Source: Rhizobium sp. Root482
GTDB lineage: Bacteria > Pseudomonadota > Alphaproteobacteria > Rhizobiales > Rhizobiaceae
Assembly (NCBI RefSeq): GCF_001426565.1
Contig: NZ_LMFA01000006.1
Location: 1,083 to 65,082 of the forward strand
Direction: 5' to 3'
Length of the DNA: 64,000 nt
Each line of letters opens with the position of its first letter. Within the stretch, counting starts at the first letter, position 1. This document shows, piece by piece, positions 26,836-36,771 of this stretch. The notes beneath the pieces are model-generated. The model did not search any database, was not told where the DNA came from, and worked only from the letters and a program-made list of their open reading frames with translations. The position numbers were made by a program, and so were the translations under genes.

Positions 26836-26875
26836 GCACATCACGAACCAAATAAAACACAAAGGGAACGAAAAC

Positions 26876-27892
26876 ATGAAAAACTGGAAACTCGCCACTG
26901 CCGCGCTGGCCGCCGCACTGTCTGCCACGGCGGCCCATGCAGGACCGACACTCGACAAGGTGAAGGAGAGAGGTCGCATCGTCTGCGGCGCAAGTCAGGG
27001 AACCGTCGGCTTTGGATCGCCCGACGATAAGGGCTATTGGACCGGCCTCGATGTCGAGACCTGCCGCGCTGTGGCGGTCGCCATCTTCGGTGACAAGGAC
27101 AAGGTCGAGTTCGTCCCCCTGAGCGGACAGCAGCGCATTCCGGCGCTCCAAACCGGCGAAATCGACATCCTGCCCCGCACCCTTACATGGACGCTGCAGC
27201 GTGACGCGAACGGCATCAACTTCACCACGCCGACCTATTATGAGTTCACAGGCTTTATGGTCGCAAAGTCATCCGGCGTGACCAAAGTGGAAGAGATGAC
27301 GGGGGCGTCCGTCTGCGTTCAGACGGGCTCCACCACCGAGGTCGTCGTCAACGATGTGTCCACCAAGCTGAACCTGCAGCTCAATCCGGTCGTGTTCGAC
27401 AATGTCGCTGCCACCCGACAGGCCTTCTTCTCCGGCCGCTGCGATGCCCTCATCACCGATGCGGCCGCCCTTGCTTCCGTTCGCGCCACGCAATCGGACA
27501 AGCCCGACGACTACGTCATTTTCCCGGCGACCAAGTACATGGACGCCCTGACACCGGCCGTACGCCATGGCGACGACAACTGGATGGATATCGTCAACTG
27601 GTCGATCCAGGCGCTGCTCAATGCCGAACTCTACGGCATCACCCAGGCAAATATCGATGAGCTGATGACCTCCGACGACCCACGGGTGAAGCGCTTCCTC
27701 GGCATCGAACCCGGCAACGGCAAGGCGCTCGGGCTCGATGACAAATTCGCCTACAATATCGTCAAGCAGCTCGGCAACTATGGCGAGATGTTTGATCGCA
27801 ACCTCGGTGCCGGCAGTTCGCTGAAGATCGAACGCGGCCCCAACAGGCTGTTTTCCGATGGCGGACTGATGTTCCCGATGGCCTTCCAATAA
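26876..27892 (+). CDS. aapJ: Amino-acid ABC transporter binding protein (AapJ/BztA type)
   Basis: The ATG at 26876 follows AAAGGGAACG and starts a signal peptide (MKNWKLATAALAAALSATAA, cleaved after HA). The mature part begins GPTLDKVKERGRIVCGASQG, typical of the AapJ/BztA general L-amino-acid binding proteins, as are KGYWTGLDVETCRAVAVAIF and DILPRTLTWTLQRD. Length, 338 aa, fits the family. It works with the two permeases and ATPase downstream. Confidence 0.92.
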   Translation: MKNWKLATAALAAALSATAAHAGPTLDKVKERGRIVCGASQGTVGFGSPDDKGYWTGLDVETCRAVAVAIFGDKDKVEFVPLSGQQRIPALQTGEIDILPRTLTWTLQRDANGINFTTPTYYEFTGFMVAKSSGVTKVEEMTGASVCVQTGSTTEVVVNDVSTKLNLQLNPVVFDNVAATRQAFFSGRCDALITDAAALASVRATQSDKPDDYVIFPATKYMDALTPAVRHGDDNWMDIVNWSIQALLNAELYGITQANIDELMTSDDPRVKRFLGIEPGNGKALGLDDKFAYNIVKQLGNYGEMFDRNLGAGSSLKIERGPNRLFSDGGLMFPMAFQ

Positions 27893-27910
27893 ATAGGTCG
27901 GGAGCCGATC

Positions 27911-29062
27911 ATGATCTCCGCTGTTCTTGACAACAGACGGTTCAGAAGTTGGGGTGGGCAGATCCTTCTGCTGGGCGGCTTTGCCGCCCTCCTCCTCTGG
28001 CTTGTGATGAACACCGTCACGAACCTCGATGCCCGCGGGATCAGGGTGGGCTTCGACTTCCTGTGGCGCCAGGCCAATTTCCCGATTTCCGAAAGCGTCC
28101 TGCCCTACAATCCATCCGACAGTTTCCTCTGGGCATATGTCACGGGCGTCGGCAACACGCTGGCGATATCTGTCCTCGCGATCTTTCTGTCGACCGCGCT
28201 CGGCTTGCTCGTCGGACTGGCGCGGCGGTCGAAGCACCCGCTGAGTTCAGGCGTCGCCGGCGTATTCGTCACGACCATGCGCAACATGCCGCTGATCGTC
28301 CACCTGCTGTTCTGGTACGCGGTTGCAACCACCGCGCTGCCGGCGCCGCGCGAGGCCTACAATCCCCTGCCCGGCGTATTCCTGTCGCTGAGGGGTTTCT
28401 ACATTCCCGCAGTGGAACTGGACGTCACCTCCTGGGTCATGGTCGGCCTCGTCATCGCCGTGACATGGGGCGTCTGGCGCCTGCGCCACCACCTGATGGG
28501 AACCGGCCGATGGCATGACCGCCATCCCGTCCTGGCGCTTTCGGGGCTGACGGCCACCGTTGCCCTCGGTGCGGTGCTACTTCTCCAGCCAAGTGCCGTG
28601 GTCAGCTCTCCCGAAATGCGGGGGTTCAACTTCACAGGCGGGCTGCGTCTTTCGCCGGAGTTTGCCGCCCTCATGCTGGGCCTGGTCATCTACACATCCG
28701 CCTTCATCGGGGAGATCATCCGCGGTGGCATCGACGCCGTCTCGATCGGGCAGTGGGAGGCCGGACGCGCGATCGGGCTGTCGGAACGCCACACGCTGAC
28801 CAAGATCATCATCCCGCAGGCACTGCGGATAATCATCCCCCCGATGACATCGCAGTATTTGTCGACCGTCAAAAACACCACGCTTGCGCTCGCCGTTGGC
28901 TACCCGGAGCTCGGGCTCGTCGTCGGCACGGTCATTAACCAGACTGGCCAGGCCATCGAGAGCATTGGACTGCTGCTCGGCATCTTTTTGACCATCAGCA
29001 TTGCCGTTTCGCTGTTCATGAACTGGTACAATGCGCATGTCGCATTGGTGGAGGCACGATGA
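27911..29062 (+). CDS. aapQ: Amino-acid ABC transporter permease (AapQ/BztB type)
   Basis: The 383-residue protein has several membrane helices and the long AapQ-type insertion before the transport core. VGNTLAISVLAIFLSTALGL opens the permease domain and FIGEIIRGGIDAVSIGQWEA with GRAIGLSERHTLTKIIIPQA is the coupling motif. It overlaps the next permease gene by four bases. It forms half of the heterodimeric channel. Confidence 0.92.
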   Translation: MISAVLDNRRFRSWGGQILLLGGFAALLLWLVMNTVTNLDARGIRVGFDFLWRQANFPISESVLPYNPSDSFLWAYVTGVGNTLAISVLAIFLSTALGLLVGLARRSKHPLSSGVAGVFVTTMRNMPLIVHLLFWYAVATTALPAPREAYNPLPGVFLSLRGFYIPAVELDVTSWVMVGLVIAVTWGVWRLRHHLMGTGRWHDRHPVLALSGLTATVALGAVLLLQPSAVVSSPEMRGFNFTGGLRLSPEFAALMLGLVIYTSAFIGEIIRGGIDAVSIGQWEAGRAIGLSERHTLTKIIIPQALRIIIPPMTSQYLSTVKNTTLALAVGYPELGLVVGTVINQTGQAIESIGLLLGIFLTISIAVSLFMNWYNAHVALVEAR

Positions 29063-30156
29063 CCGTATTCGATGTCGCCCCGACGGTTGCCCACATCGAG
29101 CCGTCCGCTCCGCCGAAGCCACCGCACAAGCCCCTCCTGCAGCTCTTCTTCGGCGATCTGATAGCTTCGGTTCTGACCGTCTCCACCGGCTTCCTGCTGA
29201 TCCTGATGATCCCGGCGCTGAATTGGGCCGTCCTGGATGCGGTATGGGCCACCGACGACCCGTCCACCTGCCGCGACGGCGGTGCCTGCTGGGCCTTCAT
29301 CGCGGCAAAATTCCGCTTTATCATCTTCGGTGTCTATCCACCGGACGAGCAATGGCGACCACTTCTGGTCATGGGCCTGATCCTTGCAATGATCCTCGCC
29401 TCTCTCTCCCCAAGGCTCTGGGGCCAGAGACTGATTGCCGCCTGGATCGCTTGCGTTGCCGCCATGCTCACCCTGATGTGGGGCGGCGTCCTCGGGATGG
29501 CGCCGGTGCCGACGTCAAGCTGGGGAGGGCTGCCGGTGACGCTACTGCTCGCCTTGCTGTCACTGGGCCTCGGCTTTCCTTTTGCCGTCTTCCTTGCACT
29601 CGGAAGACGCTCGTCGCTGCCGATCCCACGCATGCTGTCACTGATGACGATCGAACTGGTCCGCGGCCTGCCGCTGGTGGGGCTGCTGTTCGTGGCCTCC
29701 ATCCTGCTGCCGCTGCTTCTGCCGGCCGGCTGGTCAATCGACAAGCTCGGCCGCACCCTGGCGGCGCTGACTGTCTTTGCCGCCGCCTATCTTGCCGAAG
29801 TGATCCGCGGCGGTCTGCAGGGTGTTCCAGCCGGCCAGATCGAAGCCGCCAAGGCCCTGGGCATCCCCGGCTGGAAGGCGGTATGGCACATCGTCCTCCC
29901 GCAGGCGCTCCAGAAGGTCATTCCTCCTTTGACCAACACGGCGATCGTGATGGTCAAGAACACCAGCCTCGTCTTGATCGTCGGCGTCTTCGACATGCTG
30001 AGCGCTGCCCGCGTAGCGGCCACCGACCCAGTGTGGTCAGCTCCCTATGTGGAGAGCTATGTCTTCGTCGCCTTGATCTATTTCCTGATCTGCTTCGGCA
30101 TATCGAACTACAGCCGCTGGCTTGAAATCCGCGTGCAATCCCGGAGCTACCGATGA
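29059..30156 (+). CDS. aapM: Amino-acid ABC transporter permease (AapM/BztC type)
   Basis: The 365-residue protein resembles AapM: N-terminal helix, the loop CRDGGACWAFIAAKFRFIIF, and the permease core with RGLPLVGLLFVASILLPLLL and YLAEVIRGGLQGVPAGQIEA followed by KALGIPGWKAVWHIVLPQAL. It overlaps neighbours on both sides by four bases, so subunits are made in step. It is the partner of the AapQ-type permease. Confidence 0.92.
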   Translation: MTVFDVAPTVAHIEPSAPPKPPHKPLLQLFFGDLIASVLTVSTGFLLILMIPALNWAVLDAVWATDDPSTCRDGGACWAFIAAKFRFIIFGVYPPDEQWRPLLVMGLILAMILASLSPRLWGQRLIAAWIACVAAMLTLMWGGVLGMAPVPTSSWGGLPVTLLLALLSLGLGFPFAVFLALGRRSSLPIPRMLSLMTIELVRGLPLVGLLFVASILLPLLLPAGWSIDKLGRTLAALTVFAAAYLAEVIRGGLQGVPAGQIEAAKALGIPGWKAVWHIVLPQALQKVIPPLTNTAIVMVKNTSLVLIVGVFDMLSAARVAATDPVWSAPYVESYVFVALIYFLICFGISNYSRWLEIRVQSRSYR

Positions 30157-30899
30157 CCGTGAATAACCTGAACGCTATCGAAGTGGCCGCCCTAGACAAA
30201 TGGTATGGTAGCTTCCACGTCCTGAAGAGCATCGACCTCAACGTCGCGACTGGAGAGCGCATCGTCGTCTGCGGTCCCTCCGGGTCTGGGAAATCAACCC
30301 TTATCCGCTGCATCAATCGGCTGGAGGAGCACCAGCGGGGCAATATTTCCGTCAATGGCATCCCGCTCGGCGACAGCGTCAAGAACCTCGACGCGATCCG
30401 GCGTGAGGTGGGCATGGTGTTCCAGCACTTCAACCTCTTCCCGCACCTGACCGTGAAGGAAAACTGTGCCCTGCCGCAGATCCTGGCGCGCGGCAAGCGG
30501 CGGCGGGACGCCGAGGAGATGGCCATGCATTTCCTCGGGAAAGTGCGCATCCCGGAACAGGCCGACAAGTATCCCGGCCAGCTTTCCGGAGGGCAGCAAC
30601 AGCGCGTGGCGATCGCCAGGGCCCTTTGCATGACGCCGAAGATCATGCTCTTCGATGAACCCACCTCGGCGCTCGATCCGGAGATGGTGAAAGAGGTTCT
30701 CGACACCATGGTGACGCTCGCCGAAGAGGGCATGACGATGATCGTCGTCACCCATGAGATGGGCTTTGCCCGCCGCGTCGCCGATCGCGTCGTCTTCATG
30801 GAGGCGGGTCAGGTCATCGAGATCAACGAGCCGGCGGCATTCTTCGATGCTCCCGAGCAGGAGAGCACCAGACGCTTTTTGGCGAACATCATGCACTAG
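30153..30899 (+). CDS. aapP: Amino-acid ABC transporter ATPase (AapP/BztD type)
   Basis: The 248-residue ATPase has Walker A CGPSGSGKSTLIRC, the Q-loop MVFQHFNLFPHLTV, signature LSGGQQQRVAIARAL, Walker B MLFDEPTSALDPE and the switch His in VVTHEMGFAR. The sequence is that of polar-amino-acid importers (GlnQ/AapP). It closes the metC-aap operon. Confidence 0.94.
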   Translation: MTVNNLNAIEVAALDKWYGSFHVLKSIDLNVATGERIVVCGPSGSGKSTLIRCINRLEEHQRGNISVNGIPLGDSVKNLDAIRREVGMVFQHFNLFPHLTVKENCALPQILARGKRRRDAEEMAMHFLGKVRIPEQADKYPGQLSGGQQQRVAIARALCMTPKIMLFDEPTSALDPEMVKEVLDTMVTLAEEGMTMIVVTHEMGFARRVADRVVFMEAGQVIEINEPAAFFDAPEQESTRRFLANIMH

Positions 30900-31175
30900 C
30901 GGTATCACCGCCAACGTACTGATCGATCCGAGGCTCCAGACGCCAAAAAGCTCGATCGACGGCCTTAAACGGATAGTAACGCGCGACCTGTCTTTCACGC
31001 ACCGTATCTGCACCAAATTTAATAGCTCGGGCAGTTACTTCTGCTTCCGTAATGCCGGGTATGGCCCGGATTCAGACTGTCCGATGTGGGGGCAACGACA
31101 AGAACGTCTGGACATCTTGCAATGTGTTCCGAGTCTTGCCCGAAGCGGACAGGACTCTCCAGGAAGCACGATCGC

Positions 31176-31841
31176 TCACGCATATGCCACCCATCCCCGA
31201 AAACTGATTGCATGATAGAATTGCGTTGTGCCTGTGAAGCCAGCTTCTTGCAAATATCCGAGCTCTTCTTCCGGCGACCTGATGAAGGTGCTTTCTCTCA
31301 TGCCAGTCTTGGCTGCGTCACGTCTGTCTGCATCCATTTGTGCAGGTGCGCCGAATTCGACGTGCCTGTCGATCCAGGAAGAATAAGCGGGCTCGCTGAG
31401 TGGGAAGCTGACATGAGCCAGAACAAGCGGCGATCGGGGTCTTAGACGCTGGCGAATGCCACGAAGCGTGACCTTCCTATCCTCCAGCGAAATATGGTGG
31501 AATACAAGCAGACAAACGGCACCATCGAACGGCCCGTCCGGCGCCACCGAGATGTCGCCGGTATGCAGGGTGATACGCTCCGCAAGGCTTCCGATCGTTT
31601 CTCGTGCCAACGCGAGCATGTCTGGTGATGGATCGACACCGTCAAAGCTCCAGCCTGCCTGCTGTTCCGCCAATGCCTTCAGTTCAAGACCGCCGCCCGC
31701 GCCGACCACCAGCACGCGCCCATCTGTGGGCACGTGTTCGGCCAAAAGCAGTCCCGTCATTCGGTGAAGCCCATCGAGCCCCGGAACGTTGCGTAGAGCG
31801 CCTGCAATATAGCCCATCTGTCGACCATCGAACTTATTCAT
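31176..31841 (-). CDS. SAM-dependent methyltransferase
   Basis: The product (221 aa) has motif I VLVVGAGGGLELKALAEQQA, the acidic strand end FDGVDPSPDMLALARETIGS, and the region GPFDGAVCLLVFHHI, a class I methyltransferase of the type-11/25 group. Its ATG overlaps the end of the flavoprotein gene by 8 bp, so the two are co-translated. The substrate is not evident. Together with the flavoprotein and a divergent Rrf2 regulator it forms a compact, probably redox- or toxin-responsive unit. Confidence 0.85.
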   Translation of the reverse strand: MNKFDGRQMGYIAGALRNVPGLDGLHRMTGLLLAEHVPTDGRVLVVGAGGGLELKALAEQQAGWSFDGVDPSPDMLALARETIGSLAERITLHTGDISVAPDGPFDGAVCLLVFHHISLEDRKVTLRGIRQRLRPRSPLVLAHVSFPLSEPAYSSWIDRHVEFGAPAQMDADRRDAAKTGMRESTFIRSPEEELGYLQEAGFTGTTQFYHAISFRGWVAYA

Positions 31842-32757
31842 GATGGATGGTCCCGAACATCAATGACCTGTGCGCACCCACGCCCGCCAGGCTTCCGTCG
31901 CCGACCGCGAGTGCAACAGAGGCCATGGGCCGCGCGGCGTCCCCGCAGGCGAAGACGCCGGGCAGGCTGGTCTCCTTCATGGCATCAGTCTTGATGGTGG
32001 CGCCGAGGGGACCTTGTTCCATGTCGAGGCCGAGCTGCTGCACGATCAAGGTGGAGACCTCGAAGGGAGCAAGCGCGAACAAGCCGGAGAAAGACACGGT
32101 CCTTCCATCGACAAGCTGCACATCAGCGTGATCGGAAAGGGCCTTCACCGGGGAGCGCTCGACAACGACGCCACGCGCTGCGAGGGATTGAAGCTGTTCT
32201 GTATCCGGCTCGAATGCCTGGTTGAGAAGCAGGGTTGTCGGTCCCCAATCGGGAAGCATCAGCGCATGGTGCATCGAGAGCGCCGAGCCGGCGATGACGC
32301 CGACCTTGCCCTGGTTGAGTTCGTAGCCGTGGCAGTAGGGGCAGTGGAACACGCTTTTGCCCCAACGTTCCTTCAACCCCTCGATGTCAGGAAGGATGTC
32401 GCGTACGCCCAGCGCCAGGATCAGCCGGCGAGAATGGTAACGGACACCTCTAACCCCGACGACAAATGAAGTCTCTCCTGAATCCACCTCTATGTTTCGC
32501 CGTGCGGTATCTGCACGACCCGAAACCCATTCCATAGTCTTGTATTCCATCACCTGAGAACGGGCTTCTGCTGCAATTTCAGCCGGATCGGCATGGTCCT
32601 GAGTAATGAAGCCGTGCGAGTGGGATGCGAAGCGATTGCGCCTGAGGCCTTCATCGATAATCAGAACCTTTTGACGAGCTCGGCCGAGTTGAAGCGCGGC
32701 CGAAAGCCCGGCGTAGCTCCCTCCGATGATGATGACGTCGTAGTTCGTGTCGCTCAT
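31834..32757 (-). CDS. Thioredoxin-reductase-like FAD/NAD(P) oxidoreductase
   Basis: The ATG at 32757 (MSDTNYDVIIIGGSYAGLSA) places the FAD-binding GxGxxA-type loop at residues 10-17; an earlier in-frame ATG is less likely. The product is 307 aa. A CxxC is present in VFHCPYCHGYELNQ, followed by the second Rossmann fold, and the C-terminal FAD motif is GVFACGDAARPM. The overall plan is that of thioredoxin reductase, but the redox partner is unknown. It is divergent from an Rrf2-family regulator, the likely repressor. Confidence 0.9.
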   Translation of the reverse strand: MSDTNYDVIIIGGSYAGLSAALQLGRARQKVLIIDEGLRRNRFASHSHGFITQDHADPAEIAAEARSQVMEYKTMEWVSGRADTARRNIEVDSGETSFVVGVRGVRYHSRRLILALGVRDILPDIEGLKERWGKSVFHCPYCHGYELNQGKVGVIAGSALSMHHALMLPDWGPTTLLLNQAFEPDTEQLQSLAARGVVVERSPVKALSDHADVQLVDGRTVSFSGLFALAPFEVSTLIVQQLGLDMEQGPLGATIKTDAMKETSLPGVFACGDAARPMASVALAVGDGSLAGVGAHRSLMFGTIHHE

Positions 32758-32887
32758 GAACGTTCTCCTAGATCTCGCAACACCATAAGTGTCGTGAAAT
32801 AGTGAGTCAAGCTTCATGGCACTTCGATTGTATCATGATGGACGATCGTGCTAGTGTTGTTCGGGAAAGCACGAGAGGAAACAAAGG

Positions 32888-33337
32888 ATGAGGCAGGACG
32901 GACGGCTATCGCGCATGCTGCATGTGTTGATCCACATGGGACGACACGACGGAGCGATGACATCCGAAATGATCGCGCAGATGCTCGACGCCAATCCTGT
33001 CGTGATCCGGCGCACCATGGCGGGGCTGCGCGAAGAAGGTTATGTCAGCTCAGTAAAAGGGCATGGCGGCGGCTGGACGCTGGCTCGTCCACTCGAGAAG
33101 CTGACACTACTCGATATCTACCGAGCAGTCGGAGAGCCATCCATCTTTGCGGTTGGACCCGCACATGACATGCCAGGTTGTCTGATCGAGCAGGCGGTCA
33201 ACGGGACGCTAACTGACGTCTTCAACGAAGCCGAGGAGCTGTTGCGCAGGAGGTTTGCAGGAGTGACGCTTGCCGATATCGCCAGAGGTTTTCCTAGCGT
33301 TCGCGAACAAGATCACGGTCAACGATGTACGTCTTAA
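32888..33337 (+). CDS. Rrf2-family transcriptional regulator
   Basis: The product (149 aa) has the Rrf2 winged helix (RLSRMLHVLIHMGRHDGAMT, then SEMIAQMLDANPVVIRRTMA) and the wing EEGYVSSVKGHGGGWTLARP. The three-cysteine cluster that binds Fe-S in IscR or NsrR is not present; only C near PGCLIEQAVNG is visible, so it may sense thiol oxidation or a ligand. It is divergent from the flavoprotein-methyltransferase pair, with 130 bp between, and probably represses it. Confidence 0.9.
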   Translation: MRQDGRLSRMLHVLIHMGRHDGAMTSEMIAQMLDANPVVIRRTMAGLREEGYVSSVKGHGGGWTLARPLEKLTLLDIYRAVGEPSIFAVGPAHDMPGCLIEQAVNGTLTDVFNEAEELLRRRFAGVTLADIARGFPSVREQDHGQRCTS

Positions 33338-33508
33338 ATTGCGCTTGAAGCTATATCGTGCGGCTAAGATTAATTCATATGCCGTGACAGCTTATGGCCC
33401 AGATCAAAAACATGTTCAACGACCGAAATGACGGCGCAGAGCAGCCACAGCGATACGCGCCTTCGCCTTGAACCGAATCGAACTAGCAACACGCGTTCTT
33501 GAAGATTT

Positions 33509-36500
33509 TCACTGAAAATTCCGGCTCTTGACCTTCAGCGTATCGATATGAAGGTCAGGTATGTAAATTTCGCGCGCCTTGACGCCCATCGGCGGCCGCT
33601 CGCGACTATCCGGACTTCCCGGTGCCCCATGGGCGAATTCATCGCCACGCCCTGACGGCAAACGGAAACCACCCCGCTCGCCCAGGCTTGCCAGATCGGT
33701 GGTCAGATCGAATAACCGTTGCGCGACCAGATGCACGACGCCGCCTTCGCGCTGGATTTTGCCGTTGATCGCCATCATCGCAGATCCAAGCACGACGCGG
33801 CGCTGCTTTTCAAAGAGGCTCGGCCAGACGACAATATTGGCAACGCCTGTCTCATCCTCGATGGTCATAAACATGACGCCCTTGGCGCTTCCCGGCTTCT
33901 GGCGGACGAGGACAAGGCCTGATGTCATCAGCCAGCGACCGTCGCGCGCCGATGTCGCCTCGGCGCAGGTGACGATGTTTCGGCGGGAGAGATCCTCGCG
34001 CAGGAAGCTGACCGGATGGGCGCGCAGTGTCACGCCGGTATGGCCATAGTCCTCGACGACATTGGCGCCCTCGGTCATCTGCCGAAGCGTCACATCCGGT
34101 TCCTGCTGTTCGGCGATCACCGCCCGCTCGCGATCGGCAGCCGCCGCGAATAGCGGAAGTGGCTCGTCGCGCAAGGCCTTGATCGCCCAGAGCGCATCGC
34201 GTCTTTCAAGGTTTAAGGACGGTCGGAACGCATCGGCTTCGGCGAGCTTGACCAGGGAGGCCGACGACACCCCGGCACGCCGCCACATATCGTCGATGGA
34301 CACGAAGGGCTCGTCGCCCCGCGCCACCGCGATTTTTGCCGCATCCTGTTCGGGCAGCCCCCTAACCAGACGCATACCGAGCCGCACGGCATGGCCGTCT
34401 GTTCCGCTGATCTCTTCGAGCGTGCAATCCCATCGCGAACGGTTGATGCAAACCGGGCGGATAGCAACACCATGGGCTCGGGCATCCGTGACGATCTGCG
34501 CCGGCGCGTAGAACCCCATCGGTTGCGCATTGATGAGGGCGGCACAGAACACATCCGGATAATGGCATTTTACATAGGAGGAGGCGTAAGCGATGAGAGC
34601 AAAGGAAGCGGCATGGCTTTCGGGGAAGCCATAGGAGCCAAAACCCTCTAGCTGCGAGAAGGTCTTCTCGGCAAATTCTGCTGTATAGCCGTTCGCCACC
34701 ATGCCGTTGACCAGCTTGTCTTTGAACTTGCTGACCCCGCCGGTGAACTTGAAGGTCGCCATGGAGCGCCTGAGCGCATCGGCCTCGCCGGCGGTAAAAC
34801 CCGCACAGACGATCGCGACTTTCATGGCGCTCTCCTGAAACAATGGCACGCCCAGCGACTTGCCGAGCACGGCCTCCAGTTCCGGCTTCGGATAGACGAC
34901 AGCCTCCTTGCCCTCGCGTCGGCGAAGATACGGGTGCACCATATCGCCCTGAATCGGACCGGGGCGAACGATCGCAACCTGAATGACCAGGTCATAATAG
35001 GTCTGGGGTTTCAGGCGCGGCAGCATCGACATCTGGGCACGGGATTCGATCTGAAAGGTGCCGAGCGTGTCGGCCTTGCGGATCATCGCGTAAGTGGCCG
35101 GGTCCTCCTGCTCGATGGTGGCGAGATCAAGCTTCACTCCCTTGTGCTCTTCCAGCAATGCAAAGCCCTTGGCCATGCAGGTGAGCATTCCCAAGGCCAG
35201 CACATCGACCTTCATGAACTTCAACGCCTCGATATCGTCCTTGTCCCATTCAATCGTTTGCCGATCCTCCATCCTGGTCTGCTCGATCGGCACCAGTTCG
35301 TCGAGGCGGTCATTGGTCAGGACGAAACCGCCCGGATGCTGGCCCAGATGACGGGGGGCGCCCATCAGTTGCTGTGCCAGGTCCAAGGTCAGCCGCAGGC
35401 GCCGGTCCGACATGTTCATGTTCAGCTCGTTGACCTGTTCTTCGCCAACGCCCTCCTTGCTCCAGCCCCAGACGCCGGCCGACAGCGCCGTGATCATGTC
35501 TTCGGGCAGGCCAAGCACCTTGCCGACATCTCGAAGCGCACCCTTAGCCCGGTAGCGGGTAACAGTCGCGCAAAGCGCGGCTTTCTGCCGGCCGTAGGTC
35601 TTGTAGATCCACTGGATCACCTCTTCGCGCCTAGCATGTTCGAAGTCGACGTCGATGTCGGGCGGCTCGTTGCGCTCGGCTGAGATAAAGCGCTCGAACA
35701 GCAGATCGTTCGCGGCCGGATCGATCGCCGTGATCCCCAGCACATAACAGACGGCGGAATTGGCAGCACTGCCCCGACCCTGGCAAAGAATATCCTGAGA
35801 TCGCGCAAAGCGGACGATGCTGTAGACGGTCAGGAAGTACGGGGCGTAGTCGAGTTTGCGGATCAGATCGAGTTCGTGGTTGAGGGTCTTCACCACATCA
35901 TTCGAAACACCCTCGGGGTAGCGATCGCGGACGCCCTCCCAGGTGAATTTTTCCAGCGACTGCTGCGCCGTCAGCCCGGGGATGATCGCTTCATCGGGAT
36001 ATTGGTATGTGAGCTCGTTCATGTCGAAGCGGCAGCGATCGACAATCTCGCGGGTGCGGGCGAGTGCCTCGGGATAGCGGCTGAACAGACGGTGCATTTC
36101 CTCGGACGGCTTCAAGAAGCGATCGGCATGCCGTTCGCGCAAGAATCCGGCCTGATCGATGGTGGTGCGATGGCGAATACAGGTGACGACATCCTGCAGC
36201 TGTCGTCTGCCCGGCTCGTGAAACAGCACGTCATTGGTGACGACCGGCCGAACCTTGTGCCGGAGCGCCAGGGTGTTGAGCTCGTGCAGGCGCAGTTGAT
36301 CGTTCGGTCGGCGGCGCAGCGTCAGTGCCATATAGGCGCGGTCGCCAAATATCTCCTTCACCTTGCGCAGATGGACAGCGCATGCGTCATCGGCCTCGTC
36401 GGGGATCAGGACGGCTAGCAGTCCCTCTGCATAAAGGCCACATCCGACACATCGAGGATACACTTGCCTTTGCCGCCCCGCTCCTTGCCGAGTGACAGAA

Positions 36501-36771
36501 GCCGGCAGAGCCTCGAATAGGAAGCCCGGTCCGTTGGATAGACCAGGATCGACATGCCGTCAGACAAATCAAGCCTGCAGCCAACGACCAGCCGGACGCC
36601 GGTTTCCTTGGAGGCTTCCCAGGCGCGCACGACCCCGGCAAGGCTGTTGCGATCGACAATACCAAGCGCATCGATACCGAGTGCCTCGGCGGTGGCAAAC
36701 AGCTCATCGCAGCCTGACGCACCGCGCAGGAAGGAAAAATGACTGGTGACCTGGAGCTCGGCGTAGCGCAT
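33509..36771 (-). pseudogene. dnaE2: Error-prone DNA polymerase DnaE2 (ImuC) with a frameshift
   Basis: The start at 36771 ([20 protein letters not shown]) shares one base with the imuB stop. The PHP domain runs from there to [12 protein letters not shown]; then, near 36433, one base appears to be missing and the homology resumes in another frame as [20 protein letters not shown] and stays open to 33509. With the missing base the protein would be about 1087 aa, normal for DnaE2. The polymerase core keeps the acidic motif [20 protein letters not shown], and an OB-fold region lies near the C-terminus. DnaE2 is the polymerase of SOS mutagenesis and works with ImuA and ImuB. If the shift is real the gene is dead; a sequencing error is possible. 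Confidence 0.88.

Noticed and set aside
34934..35683. Plus-strand open frame of 249 codons
   Set aside because: Antisense to the polymerase core of dnaE2; no start site or motif.
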